From Sphingomonas sp. MA1305 (lineage in GTDB: Bacteria; Pseudomonadota; Alphaproteobacteria; Sphingomonadales; Sphingomonadaceae): a stretch of 64,000 nucleotides of DNA. The stretch's first letter is position 1, and each line of letters opens with the position of its first letter. Shown in pieces: positions 42,799-51,472 of the stretch. The notes under the pieces are model-generated. The model did no database searches, was not told where the DNA came from, and saw nothing but the letters and a program-made list of their open reading frames with translations. Position numbers and translations under genes: made by a program. The stretch lies in NCBI RefSeq assembly GCF_016107325.1, contig NZ_RCVT01000004.1, positions 1 through 64,000 of the forward strand. Direction: 5' to 3'.

Positions 42799-44879
42799 GC
42801 ATAGCCGTTTGGCCGGAGGTGCTGGGCCGGTTTGCATGGCACGACCTGCCGTTCGTCCGTGCCTGGGAAGATCCGACGATCAACGAGCTGATCGGCGCCG
42901 GCGCGGGGGCGATGGTGGTCGTGGGTGCGCTCGCCGTGGCCCTGCTGCTGACGGTGACGCACCGTTGGCGATGGCTATGGTCGGAATGGTTGACCAGCCT
43001 CGATCACAAGAAGATCGGCATCATGTACGTCGTGATCGCGTTCGTCATGCTGGCGCGCGCCCTTATCGAAGCCAATCTGATGCGGCTGCAGCAGGCGACG
43101 GCGATCAACGCGCCCGGCCTGGTGGCGCCGGAGCATTTTGCCGAGCTGTTCAGCACGCACGGCTCGATCATGATCTTCTTCATGGCGATGCCGTTCCTGA
43201 CCGGCGTGATCAACTATCTCGTGCCGTTGCAGATCGGCGCGCGGGACGTCGCCTTTCCGTTGCTGAACGCGATCGGTCTGTGGCTGACCGGCAGCGGCGC
43301 GGCGTTGATGATGATCAGCCTGGTGATCGGCCGCTTCTCGACCGGCGGCTGGAGCGGCTATCCGCCCTATACCGAGATCGCCTTCAACCCCGGCGTCGGT
43401 CCCGACTATTGGATCTGGGCGGTGACCCTCGGCTCGATCGCGTCGACGCTGGCGGGCATCAACATCGCGGTTACGATCTACAAAATGCGCTGCCCCGGCA
43501 TGCAGTTGATGCGGATGCAGATGTTCTGCTGGACCAGCCTGTGCACCGCGATCCTGATGGTGTTCGCGATGCCGCCGCTGACGGTCGCGACCGCGCTGCT
43601 GGCGCTGGACCGCTACCTCGGCTTTCATTTCTTCACCAACGCGGCCGGCGGCAACATGATGAATTACGCCAACCTGTTCTGGATGTTCGGCCATCCGGAG
43701 GTGTACATCGTGATCCTGCCCGCTTTCGGCATCTATTCGGAGGTGGTGTCGACCTTCTCGTCGAAAGAGCTGTACGGCTATGTTTCGCTGGTGATCGCGA
43801 CCATGGCGATCGCGGTGCTGTCGTTCACGGTCTGGCTGCACCACTTCTTCACCATGGGGCAGAGCCCCAGTATCAACGCGGCGTTCGGCATCGCGACCAT
43901 GACCATCGGCGTGCCGACCGGCGTCAAGATCTACAATTGGATCTGGACGATGTTTCGCGGCGAAGTGCGCTTCACGGTGCCGATGCTGTACGCGCTTGCC
44001 TTCATGGTAACCTTCGTGCTGGGTGGCCTGACCGGCATCATCCTCGCCTTTCCGCCGCTCGACTATGTCGTCCACAACACGACCTTCCTCGTCGCGCATT
44101 TTCACAACATGCTGATTCCGGGGACCCTCTACGGACTGATAGCGGCTTACACCTTCTGGTTTCCCAAGGCCGTCGGCTTCCGTCTGAACGAGCGATGGGG
44201 GCGGATCGCCTGCGCCTGCTGGGTGGTCGGCTTCTATCTGGCCTTCATGCCGCTCTACGTGCTTGGTGCGGCAGGACTGGCGCGGCGCACCCAGGCGGTG
44301 ATGGAGCCGGTCTACCGGCCCTGGTTGTATGCCGCGGAACTGGGCGCGTTGATCCTCTTCTGCGGGCTGGCTGCGCTGATCGTACAATTATGGGTGAGCA
44401 TCCGCGACCGCGATGCCAATCGCGTGTTCGCGGGCGACCCCTGGGACGGGCGGGGCCTGGAATGGTCCACATCGGCGCCGCCACCGGAATACAACTTCGC
44501 CCGGCAGCCGCACGTCGACCACCGCTACGCCTTCTACCAGGAGAAGCGGGAGGGGACGCCCTATCATCCGCCGGCGGGATACCGGTCGATAGAAATGCCC
44601 CGAAACAGCGTGGTCGCGCCGGTGATCGGGATCGCCAGTGCAGCCGCGGGTTTCGGCCTCGTCTGGCATATGTGGTGGCTCGCGATCGTCGGCATTCAGG
44701 TCGTCGTCGGCACGGTGATCGTGCGCAGCTTCAACCGCAATACGCAGCGGCGCATCCCCGCGGACGAAGTGGCGCTGAGGGAAGCGGCATGGCTGGCCGC
44801 CGTGGCCCGCGCGCAACCGATTCCGCGTGAATTGGAGACGACCCGCGCGAATCAGGGCTTGGCGGAGGTACAGGCATGA
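42795..44879 (+). CDS. cyoB: Cytochrome bo3-type ubiquinol oxidase subunit I
   Basis: This 694-residue protein is the catalytic haem-copper subunit with about fifteen membrane segments. Visible catalytic features are the low-spin haem His in 'FSTHGSIMIFFMAMP', the CuB ligand and cross-linked Tyr in 'WMFGHPEVYIVILP', the His pair in 'VWLHHFFTMG', K-channel Lys in 'GVPTGVKIYNW', D-channel 'GARDVAFPLLN' and the haem-ligand His pair in 'TTFLVAHFHNMLIPG'. All residues needed for oxygen reduction and pumping seem intact. ATG 42795 overlaps the cyoA stop. A much longer open frame from 42345 is an artefact of the shadow of cyoA. Confidence 0.95.
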   Translation: MSIAVWPEVLGRFAWHDLPFVRAWEDPTINELIGAGAGAMVVVGALAVALLLTVTHRWRWLWSEWLTSLDHKKIGIMYVVIAFVMLARALIEANLMRLQQATAINAPGLVAPEHFAELFSTHGSIMIFFMAMPFLTGVINYLVPLQIGARDVAFPLLNAIGLWLTGSGAALMMISLVIGRFSTGGWSGYPPYTEIAFNPGVGPDYWIWAVTLGSIASTLAGINIAVTIYKMRCPGMQLMRMQMFCWTSLCTAILMVFAMPPLTVATALLALDRYLGFHFFTNAAGGNMMNYANLFWMFGHPEVYIVILPAFGIYSEVVSTFSSKELYGYVSLVIATMAIAVLSFTVWLHHFFTMGQSPSINAAFGIATMTIGVPTGVKIYNWIWTMFRGEVRFTVPMLYALAFMVTFVLGGLTGIILAFPPLDYVVHNTTFLVAHFHNMLIPGTLYGLIAAYTFWFPKAVGFRLNERWGRIACACWVVGFYLAFMPLYVLGAAGLARRTQAVMEPVYRPWLYAAELGALILFCGLAALIVQLWVSIRDRDANRVFAGDPWDGRGLEWSTSAPPPEYNFARQPHVDHRYAFYQEKREGTPYHPPAGYRSIEMPRNSVVAPVIGIASAAAGFGLVWHMWWLAIVGIQVVVGTVIVRSFNRNTQRRIPADEVALREAAWLAAVARAQPIPRELETTRANQGLAEVQA

Positions 44880-45502
44880 GCGGAGCCGCGGTCCTGCACG
44901 CCGGTCTCAACCTCGGCGATACCGACAGGGACACGCACGACGCGGCCGGCACCGCGATGTTCGGCTTCTGGATGTTCCTGATGAGCGATGCAGTGGTCTT
45001 CGCGCTGCTCTTCGCGACCTATGGAGTGATGCTGCCGGCGACGGCGGGGGGTCCGACGCCGGCATCCGAATATAAGATCGGCCCGACGTTCGTCGAAACG
45101 CTGCTGCTACTCACCAGCAGCCTGACCTACGGCATGGCCTCGATCGCCATGAAACATGGCGCACGGCTTCGCCATATCCTGGCGTGGATGGGTGTGACGC
45201 TGCTGCTCGGCGCGGCTTTTCTGGCGATGGAGTGGCACGATTTCGCCGACATGTTCGCTCACGGCGCTTATCCGACGCGCAGCGGCTTCCTGTCCGCATT
45301 CTTCGGTCTGGTCCCGCTCCACGGCCTGCACGTCCTGATCGGCAGCCTGTGGCTGATCGTCATGATGGCGCAGCTGTTGGCCTTCGGCACCGATGCACGG
45401 GTCAAGATCAATCTGTTGCGGCTGGGGTTGTTCTGGCACTTCCTCGATATCGTGTGGATCGCGATCTTCTCCACCGTCTACCTGCCTGGGCTGATGCGAT
45501 GA
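44876..45502 (+). CDS. cyoC: Cytochrome bo3-type ubiquinol oxidase subunit III
   Basis: This 208-residue protein with five membrane segments is oxidase subunit III. The start 'GTAMFGFWMFLMSDAVVFALLFATYGVM' contains the conserved helix with Asp, and 'MEWHDFADMF' and 'FFGLVPLHGLHVLIGSLWL' are family landmarks. It overlaps both neighbours by 4 bases (cyoB stop, cyoD start), so stoichiometric translation is expected. Subunit III stabilises the oxidase and its proton uptake path. Confidence 0.93.
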   Translation: MSGAAVLHAGLNLGDTDRDTHDAAGTAMFGFWMFLMSDAVVFALLFATYGVMLPATAGGPTPASEYKIGPTFVETLLLLTSSLTYGMASIAMKHGARLRHILAWMGVTLLLGAAFLAMEWHDFADMFAHGAYPTRSGFLSAFFGLVPLHGLHVLIGSLWLIVMMAQLLAFGTDARVKINLLRLGLFWHFLDIVWIAIFSTVYLPGLMR

Positions 45503-45813
45503 GCGATGCGCGAGACGACAAGCGGCGTGAGCTTCGCACCTATCTGATCGGCTATGTCGGTGCGCTTGTCCTGACCGGCGCCGCCTTCGCCCTTGTCCAT
45601 TGGCCGGTGCTCGCGTCAGACACGCTCTTTGCCATCGTGCTCGGCCTCGGACTGGTGCAGATGGTGGTGCAGTTCCGCTGCTTTCTCCACATCAGCCTCG
45701 CCCGATCGGCGCGGGACGATCTGCAACTCATCCTCTTCTCGGCGCTGATCGTCGCGCTGATGGTCGGCGGGACGTTGGTAATCCTGTTCAACCTGCGCGA
45801 GCGGATGATGTAG
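45499..45813 (+). CDS. cyoD: Cytochrome bo3-type ubiquinol oxidase subunit IV
   Basis: This 104-residue protein has three membrane segments and matches subunit IV: 'LRTYLIGYVGALVLTGAAFALVHW', 'LVQMVVQFRCFLHISL' and 'LILFSALIVALMVGGTLVILFNLRERMM'. ATG 45499 lies within the stop of cyoC. A longer frame from 45184 is only a shadow of cyoC. No cyoE (haem O synthase) gene follows in this window, so haem O must be made from elsewhere in the genome. Confidence 0.92.
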   Translation: MSDARDDKRRELRTYLIGYVGALVLTGAAFALVHWPVLASDTLFAIVLGLGLVQMVVQFRCFLHISLARSARDDLQLILFSALIVALMVGGTLVILFNLRERMM

Positions 45814-45938
45814 ATCGGGCGCGGCGATGCGCTCAACTGGCGCGGCGGCCGCCCGATCGACCGCATCGCAGGCCTCGCGCGCGCACGTCGAGCGGATGTT
45901 TTCATCTCGAGCATAGGCATCCCTGGTCACGGGTAATC

Positions 45939-45967
45939 GGCGCCGGCTTGCTGACCAAGCCGGCGCC
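45939..45967. terminator. Bidirectional terminator after cyo operon
   Basis: A perfect 12-bp GC-rich stem pairs 45939-45950 with 45956-45967 around a 5-base loop, between the end of cyoD and the end of the convergent aldo/keto reductase gene (45984). It is well placed to stop both transcripts, though no T-tract follows on either side. Confidence 0.65.
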
Positions 45968-45983
45968 GGCAAATCGGCCCCGG

Positions 45984-46847
45984 TTAGCGACCGATCCTGT
46001 CGAGTTCGGCCAAGGCGTCTTCGGGCAGGGTGAGCCGCGCCGCCGCGAGGTTCTCGTGAAGGTGCGCGACCGAGGATGTGCCGGGGATCAGCAGGATGTT
46101 CGGCGACCGTTGGAGCAGCCAGGCCAGCGCCACTTGCATCGGCGTCGCCTTGAGCCTTGCGGCCACGTCGGACAGCACCGCCGATTGCAGCGGGCTGAAG
46201 CCGCCGAGCGGGAAAAAGGGGACATAGGCCACACCATCGGCGGCCAGCGCGTCGATGAAGGCGTCGTCGTCGCGGTGGGCGAGGTTGTACTGGTTCTGCA
46301 CGCAAACGATCTCGGTAATCGCGCGCGCTTCGTCCAATTGCCTGGGCGTGACGTTGCTGAGGCCGATATGGCGCACCAACCCCTGCCGCTGCAGGTCCGC
46401 CACGGCTTTGAGCGGCGCGGCCAGCGACCCTTCGGCCGGACCGTGCACGTCGAACATCAAGCGCAGGTTGACGACGTCCAGCGCCTCCAATCCGAGGTTC
46501 GTCAGATTGTCGTCGACGGCGCGCGCCAACGCATCCGGTGCGAACGCCGGCAGCCAGGCGGCGTCGTCGCCGCGGCGTGCACCGATCTTGGTCACGATCA
46601 GCAGTTCGTCCGGATAGGGGGACAGGGCCTCGCGGATCAGCCGGTTGGTGACGTGGGGACCGTAGAAGTCGCTGGTGTCGATGTGATTGACCCCAGCCGC
46701 GACGGCGGCGCGCAACACCGCGAGCGCCGCATCAGGGTCGCGCGGCGGACCAAATACGCCGGGGCCGGCGAGTTGCATCGCGCCATAGCCGAGCCGATTG
46801 ACGGCGCGTCCGGCGAAGAAATACGTGCCTGCCTGTTCGATCATCAT
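45984..46847 (-). CDS. Aldo/keto reductase
   Basis: This 287-residue protein is a TIM-barrel aldo/keto reductase with 'NHIDTSDFYGP' (catalytic Asp and Tyr) and 'LLIVTKIGAR' (catalytic Lys). The usual catalytic His is replaced, the segment reading 'ALDVVNLRLMFD', a variation seen in the branch with YdbC-like pyridoxal or sugar reductases. The NADPH site is suggested by 'LLIPGTSSVAHLHENL'. AGGAGA six bases before the ATGATG at 46847 sets the start. It is divergent from a LysR gene with an inverted repeat between them, so LysR control is likely. Confidence 0.88.
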   Translation of the reverse strand: MMIEQAGTYFFAGRAVNRLGYGAMQLAGPGVFGPPRDPDAALAVLRAAVAAGVNHIDTSDFYGPHVTNRLIREALSPYPDELLIVTKIGARRGDDAAWLPAFAPDALARAVDDNLTNLGLEALDVVNLRLMFDVHGPAEGSLAAPLKAVADLQRQGLVRHIGLSNVTPRQLDEARAITEIVCVQNQYNLAHRDDDAFIDALAADGVAYVPFFPLGGFSPLQSAVLSDVAARLKATPMQVALAWLLQRSPNILLIPGTSSVAHLHENLAAARLTLPEDALAELDRIGR

Positions 46848-46879
46848 GCGTCTCCTACTGGGACGCAAAGATACGGCTT

Positions 46880-46911
46880 GCGGATCATCGCGATAAGCGT
46901 GAGTGATCCGC
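46880..46911. promoter_or_regulatory. Inverted repeat between aldo/keto reductase and LysR genes
   Basis: GCGGATCA (46880-46887) and TGATCCGC (46904-46911) form a perfect 8-bp inverted repeat with a 16-base spacer, in the 88-base divergent space. It lies 25 bases before the LysR start. The arm spacing is longer than the classic T-N11-A LysR box, so it is only a candidate site. Confidence 0.45.
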
Positions 46912-46935
46912 ACGGGCTGTACGGAAAGCCGAACA

Positions 46936-47832
46936 ATGCAGGCTGATCTCTCCGATCTGAACGCTTTCCTCGCGGTCGCACGGGCACGCGGATTCCGGGA
47001 GGCGGCGCGTGCCGTCGGGGCGAGCGCTTCGACCCTGAGCGAGGCGGTGCGCCGGCTCGAAAATCGGCTGGGCATACGCCTGCTCCATCGCACGACGCGC
47101 AGCGTCACGCCGACCGAAGCGGGATTGCGGCTGATCGAGCGTCTGGCGCCGGCGCTGAGCGAAGTCGAGGCTGCGCTCGACGTCGTCAACCTGTTCCGCG
47201 ACCAGCCCGCTGGCAGGTTGCGCCTCAACGTGCCGGTGAGCGCTGCGAAACTGGTGCTCCCGGCGATCCTGCCCGGCTTCCTTGCCGCTTATCCCGACAT
47301 CGAGGTCGAGATCGTTGCCGAGGACGGCTTCGTCGACATGGTGGCATCGGGCTGCGACGCAGGCATTCGTTACGACGAGCGGCTGGAACAGGATATGATC
47401 GCATTGCCGATCGGCCCGCGCGTGCAGCGCTTCGCTCTCGCGGCCTCGCCTGCCTATCTCGACGCGCGGGGGCGGCCAGCGCACCCGCGCGAGCTGCTCG
47501 CGCACGCTTGTCTGCGCGGCCGTTTCAGCAGTGGCGCACTAACCGCCCCATGGGAGTTCGAGCGGGATGGCGAGATCGTGCGGATCGAACCCCATGGGCC
47601 GCTGATCGCCAGCGTTGCAGGTGCGGTCGACCTGCTCGTCGACGTCGCGGTCGCCGGCGGCGGCATCGTCTCTCTGTTCGAAGGCTGGCTGCAGCCGGCG
47701 CTGGACAGCGGCGCGCTTGAAGCGGTGCTGCCCGACTGGTGGCAGTCGTTTTCCGGCCCGTTCCTGTATTACTCCGGCCGTCGCCTGGTGCCGCCGCCAC
47801 TACGCGCCTTCATCGACTTCGTGCGCGCCTAG
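46936..47832 (+). CDS. LysR-family transcriptional regulator
   Basis: This 298-residue protein has an N-terminal winged helix ('DLNAFLAVARARGFREAARAVGASASTLSEAVRRLENRLGIRLLHRTTRSVTPTEAG') and a C-terminal periplasmic-binding-protein-like sensor domain ('GRLRLNVPVSAAKLVLPAILPGFLAAYPDIEVEI'). The branch resembles those controlling adjacent reductases. ATG 46936 is chosen because QADLSDLNAF is the normal LysR start; the frame extends 11 codons upstream. It probably represses or activates the divergent aldo/keto reductase and itself. Confidence 0.92.
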   Translation: MQADLSDLNAFLAVARARGFREAARAVGASASTLSEAVRRLENRLGIRLLHRTTRSVTPTEAGLRLIERLAPALSEVEAALDVVNLFRDQPAGRLRLNVPVSAAKLVLPAILPGFLAAYPDIEVEIVAEDGFVDMVASGCDAGIRYDERLEQDMIALPIGPRVQRFALAASPAYLDARGRPAHPRELLAHACLRGRFSSGALTAPWEFERDGEIVRIEPHGPLIASVAGAVDLLVDVAVAGGGIVSLFEGWLQPALDSGALEAVLPDWWQSFSGPFLYYSGRRLVPPPLRAFIDFVRA

Positions 47833-48010
47833 CGCGGCCCACGTCGGTGCGGCGGCATCTGCAGCACCGTTGTGGATCGACAGGGAGCGGCGCCGTGCTC
47901 CGCACCGGAATCGCAAAATTTACAAAGTTTTTCAGCCTTATAGCTAGATGATTCGGCTTCCCCGGCCGCGCTCGCGCGTCGGGTCCGTTTCCAGCGCCGG
48001 GGGGCTGCCG

Positions 48011-49855
48011 ATGAAGAATCTGATTATCCGCAACAAGCTGTTGCTCGCCTTCGTGCCGATCGCGCTGATCATCGTCGGCTTCGCGGCGTTCACCGTTTCC
48101 CAGCTCGCCTCGCTCAACGAAGGGACGGACGAACTCGCGCATCGCCGCCTGCCGATCAACATGGCGGTGTCGAGCATCGACACGGCGACCTCGGATTATC
48201 TGATCGCGCAGCGCGACGAGATCCTCGACGTCGATCCCGGTCGCATCGCCGCGGACGTCAAGCAGAAGCAGGAGCGCGCCGCCTTCGTCGAGCGGCAGAT
48301 CGCCAATCTGCACGGCATGATGCAGAAGCCGCATTCGCGGGAATTGCTCGCGACCTTCCAGCACAATTGGCAGGCCTATGTCGCGGCATCGGCGGTCGCG
48401 AGCCAGCTCGCCAATGCCAATCGGAACGACGCGGCGCTGGCGGCGCTGCGTCGCGCGAACGGCCTGTACATCACGGCCGAGACGACGCTGCAGGAGCTGC
48501 TGACCTACCAACAGTCGATCGCCGACGGCACCGCCGCCGCTGCCTTCGCGTCGTTCGAGCGCGGCAAGTGGCTGTCGCTCGCCGCCGTCATCCTTGGCAT
48601 CGCCCTGATGATCGCCGTGCTTGCCCTCCTGGTCCGCTCCGTGGCGACGCCGATCAGCACCTTGACCGTGGCGATGCGCCGTCTTGCCGGCGGAGACCTG
48701 AGCGTCGCCGTCGACGACGATGCACGCGCCGACGAGGTCGGCGTGCTGGCCACGGCGCTCCGTCAGTTCCGCGACCAATTGGACGCCGCCGAACGGTCCA
48801 AGGCGGCGCAGACCGCCCTGATCTGTGACAGCATCGGGGCGGGCCTCGCGAGACTGGCGCAGGGCGACCTCGTCACCCGGGTCGACGCCGAATTGGTCGG
48901 CGCCTTCGCCAAGCTGAAGGACGACTTCAACGCCGCCGCCGCCGCCCTGCAGGCGACGCTGGCACAGGTCGCGGAATCGACCGGCGAGATCCACAACGGC
49001 GCCAACGACATCCGCCGGGCGTCCGACGACCTGTCGATGCGCACCGAGCAGCAGGCGGCCAGTCTGGAGGAAACCGCCGCCGCCATGGACCAGATTACCG
49101 CGACCGTCCGCATGACCGCGGCGAATGCGGCCAAGGCCAACGACGCGGTGCGGCTCGCGCGCGAGCGCGCGGACCATTCGGGGCAGGTCGTCGGCACCGC
49201 GATCCGCGCGATGGACGAGATCGAGCGGACCTCCGCGGAAATCTCCGAGATCATCAGCGTGATCGACGCCATCGCCTTTCAGACCAATTTGCTCGCGCTC
49301 AATGCGGGGGTGGAGGCGGCGCGCGCCGGTGACGCCGGCAAGGGCTTCGCGGTCGTCGCATCGGAGGTCCGGGCGCTGGCCCAGCGAACGGCTGATGCGG
49401 CCAAGGACGTCAAGGCGCGGATCACCGCCTCGTCCGAACAGGTCAAGTCGGGCGTACACCTCGTCGGCGAGGCGGGCACCGCGCTGCATCACATCGTCGA
49501 GCAGATCGTCTCGGTCGACGCTTTGATGACGTCGATCGCCACGGCGACGGAGCAGCAGGCGACCGGCTTGCAGCAGATCAACACCGCCGTCGCCGAGATG
49601 GACGGCGTGACTCAACAGAATGCCGCGATGGTGGAGGAATCCACCGCCGCTGCGCGAACCTTGGCATCCGAAGCGGACCGGCTGGCGGAGCAGATCGCCC
49701 GGTTCAACACGGGGGCGGGCGGGGGAGCACATCCCGTGCCGATCCGTCGCGCTACGGGCCGGACGACGATCGGCCACGCAAGGAGCGGGCCGGTGGCGCG
49801 CAGCCGCGGCGCGACGGCCCTGGCCGTCAGCCACGACGACTGGTCGGAATTTTGA
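48011..49855 (+). CDS. Methyl-accepting chemotaxis protein
   Basis: This 614-residue chemoreceptor has two membrane helices (about 9-29 and 192-215), a helical periplasmic four-helix-bundle sensor between them, a HAMP domain ('TPISTLTVAMRRLAGGDLSVAV'), a second HAMP-like segment ('GLARLAQGDLVTRV') and a cytoplasmic signalling hairpin with 'VIDAIAFQTNLLALNAGVEAARAGDAGKGFAVVASEVRALAQR'. The C-terminus DDWSEF resembles the receptor-tail pentapeptides that dock methylation enzymes. No che genes lie near it, so it works with an array encoded elsewhere. ATG 48011 is preferred over GTG 47948. The ligand is unknown. Confidence 0.93.
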   Translation: MKNLIIRNKLLLAFVPIALIIVGFAAFTVSQLASLNEGTDELAHRRLPINMAVSSIDTATSDYLIAQRDEILDVDPGRIAADVKQKQERAAFVERQIANLHGMMQKPHSRELLATFQHNWQAYVAASAVASQLANANRNDAALAALRRANGLYITAETTLQELLTYQQSIADGTAAAAFASFERGKWLSLAAVILGIALMIAVLALLVRSVATPISTLTVAMRRLAGGDLSVAVDDDARADEVGVLATALRQFRDQLDAAERSKAAQTALICDSIGAGLARLAQGDLVTRVDAELVGAFAKLKDDFNAAAAALQATLAQVAESTGEIHNGANDIRRASDDLSMRTEQQAASLEETAAAMDQITATVRMTAANAAKANDAVRLARERADHSGQVVGTAIRAMDEIERTSAEISEIISVIDAIAFQTNLLALNAGVEAARAGDAGKGFAVVASEVRALAQRTADAAKDVKARITASSEQVKSGVHLVGEAGTALHHIVEQIVSVDALMTSIATATEQQATGLQQINTAVAEMDGVTQQNAAMVEESTAAARTLASEADRLAEQIARFNTGAGGGAHPVPIRRATGRTTIGHARSGPVARSRGATALAVSHDDWSEF

Positions 49856-50001
49856 CGACACGTGTCGATCCCGCCGCGGCGGATCATGATCCTCTCGGCG
49901 GGCGGTCCGTGGCTATGCTGCGCCGCCCGTCATCCCGCTGGCGTCCCCCGCCCGATCGATCGCGACAGGGCGGGCAGTCGCTCTCGCTGAACCCCGGCGG
50001 C

Positions 50002-51468
50002 CTAACGGATCGCCACGCCTTCGGCGCCATCGGCGGGTGCGATCCAGCCACCGGCGGTGGCGACATAGAGGCGGGCGACGTTGAGGAACTGCCGCGTCCG
50101 CGCGACGACCAGGCCATTGCTGGCGCGCTGATAGAGGCGTTCGGTCTCCAGCACCTGCAATATGCCCGAATTGCCGACCTCGAAGCTGCGCCGCGACAGA
50201 TGGCGCGAGCGTTCGGCCACTTCGACCGAGGCCTGTTGGTCGGCGACCGAGCGACTGTCGTTCTGCATCGCCGACAACAGGTCGGCGACCTGGCTGAACG
50301 CGACCAGCACCGTCTGTTCGTAGCTCGCCTGGCTGGCGCGGGCCCGGTCGATGGCCGCTGCGCGCTCGGCCTTCAGCGTGCCGCCGTGGAAGATCGGCGC
50401 GGTCAGGCCGGCGAACAGGTCGTAGCCGCGGAAGGCGTTCTTGACGAGGTCGCCGACCGCGGGCGCGCCCTGCGTCAGTGTCGCGCCCAAAGTGATGTCG
50501 GGATAGAGGCGCGCGGTGGCGACGCCGATCGCGGCGGTGGCGGCGTGCCATTGCGCCTCCGCCTGGAGGATGTCGGGGCGGCGGTGGACCAGCGCCGACG
50601 GCAGCGCCACGGGGATCGTCGCCGGCAGGGTCAGCCGGTCGAGCGCGACGTCGGTCGGCGGCAGCGCGTCGGGCGTGGTGCCGATCAGGGTCGCGAGCAG
50701 GTGCCGCGCTTCGGCGAGCTGCTGGTCGAGCTGCGGCAGATCGCCGCGGTCCGCGGCATATTGGCTCTGCGCGTTGAGCACCTCGACCAATGTGCCCTCG
50801 CCGCCGGCGCGGCGCTTCTGCGTCAGGTCGACGTTGCGCTGGTCGTCGGCGAGCAGCGCGCGGGCGGTGGCGATCTGCGCGTTGAGCGCGGCGATGGTCA
50901 GCACCTGATTGACCACCTGTCCGGCGATCGAGAGATGCGCCGCTTCGGTCTGGCGCTGCTGCGCCTCCGCTTGCGCCGCGCTCTGCTCGACGCTGCGGCG
51001 CAGGCCGCCGAACAGGTCAAGGTCGTAGCTGATGCCGCCGCCGACGGTATAGAGGTTGAACTCCGGATTGCCGCCGGGCGCGAGCGGATTGCTGCCGGAA
51101 AAGCCGAAGGCGGCGAGGTTGACCTGCTGCTGGTCGGCGCGGGCATTGGCGTCGACCTGCGGCAGGCGGCGGCCGGCGATGGCGCGGACCTCGTCGCGGC
51201 TGGCGGCAAGCGTCGCGTTGCTCGCGGCGAGGCTGCGGTTGTGCACGATCGCCTGATCGACAAGCGCGTCGAGCTGCGGCGAGCCGAAGGCGGTCCACCA
51301 GCGCTGCTCCGGCCCCGCGCCGAACGCGACGCGCGGCGGCGCTGCCTCGCCGGCGGGCTGGTAGCGGCTCGCGGCGGGGGCCTGCGGCCGCGTGAAATCG
51401 GGGCCGACGGTGCAACCGGCGAGCGCGCCGGCCACGACGGCGGAGAGGAGCAGGGGGGCAACGCGCAT
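50002..51468 (-). CDS. Outer-membrane efflux lipoprotein (OprM/NodT type)
   Basis: This 488-residue protein is an outer-membrane factor. It starts with a lipoprotein signal (PLLLSAVVAGALAGC, Cys19 by the LAGC box) followed by TVGPDF. Two repeated helical and beta-strand halves follow ('WWTAFGSPQLDALVDQAIVHN' and 'RPDILQAEAQWHAATAAIGVATARLYPDITL'), as in NodT/OprM proteins. It is the last gene of a three-gene operon with an adaptor and a DHA2 permease, and starts 4 bases after the permease stop. The trio would form a channel across both membranes for drugs or other lipophilic compounds. Confidence 0.92.
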   Translation of the reverse strand: MRVAPLLLSAVVAGALAGCTVGPDFTRPQAPAASRYQPAGEAAPPRVAFGAGPEQRWWTAFGSPQLDALVDQAIVHNRSLAASNATLAASRDEVRAIAGRRLPQVDANARADQQQVNLAAFGFSGSNPLAPGGNPEFNLYTVGGGISYDLDLFGGLRRSVEQSAAQAEAQQRQTEAAHLSIAGQVVNQVLTIAALNAQIATARALLADDQRNVDLTQKRRAGGEGTLVEVLNAQSQYAADRGDLPQLDQQLAEARHLLATLIGTTPDALPPTDVALDRLTLPATIPVALPSALVHRRPDILQAEAQWHAATAAIGVATARLYPDITLGATLTQGAPAVGDLVKNAFRGYDLFAGLTAPIFHGGTLKAERAAAIDRARASQASYEQTVLVAFSQVADLLSAMQNDSRSVADQQASVEVAERSRHLSRRSFEVGNSGILQVLETERLYQRASNGLVVARTRQFLNVARLYVATAGGWIAPADGAEGVAIR

Positions 51469-51472
51469 CGGA

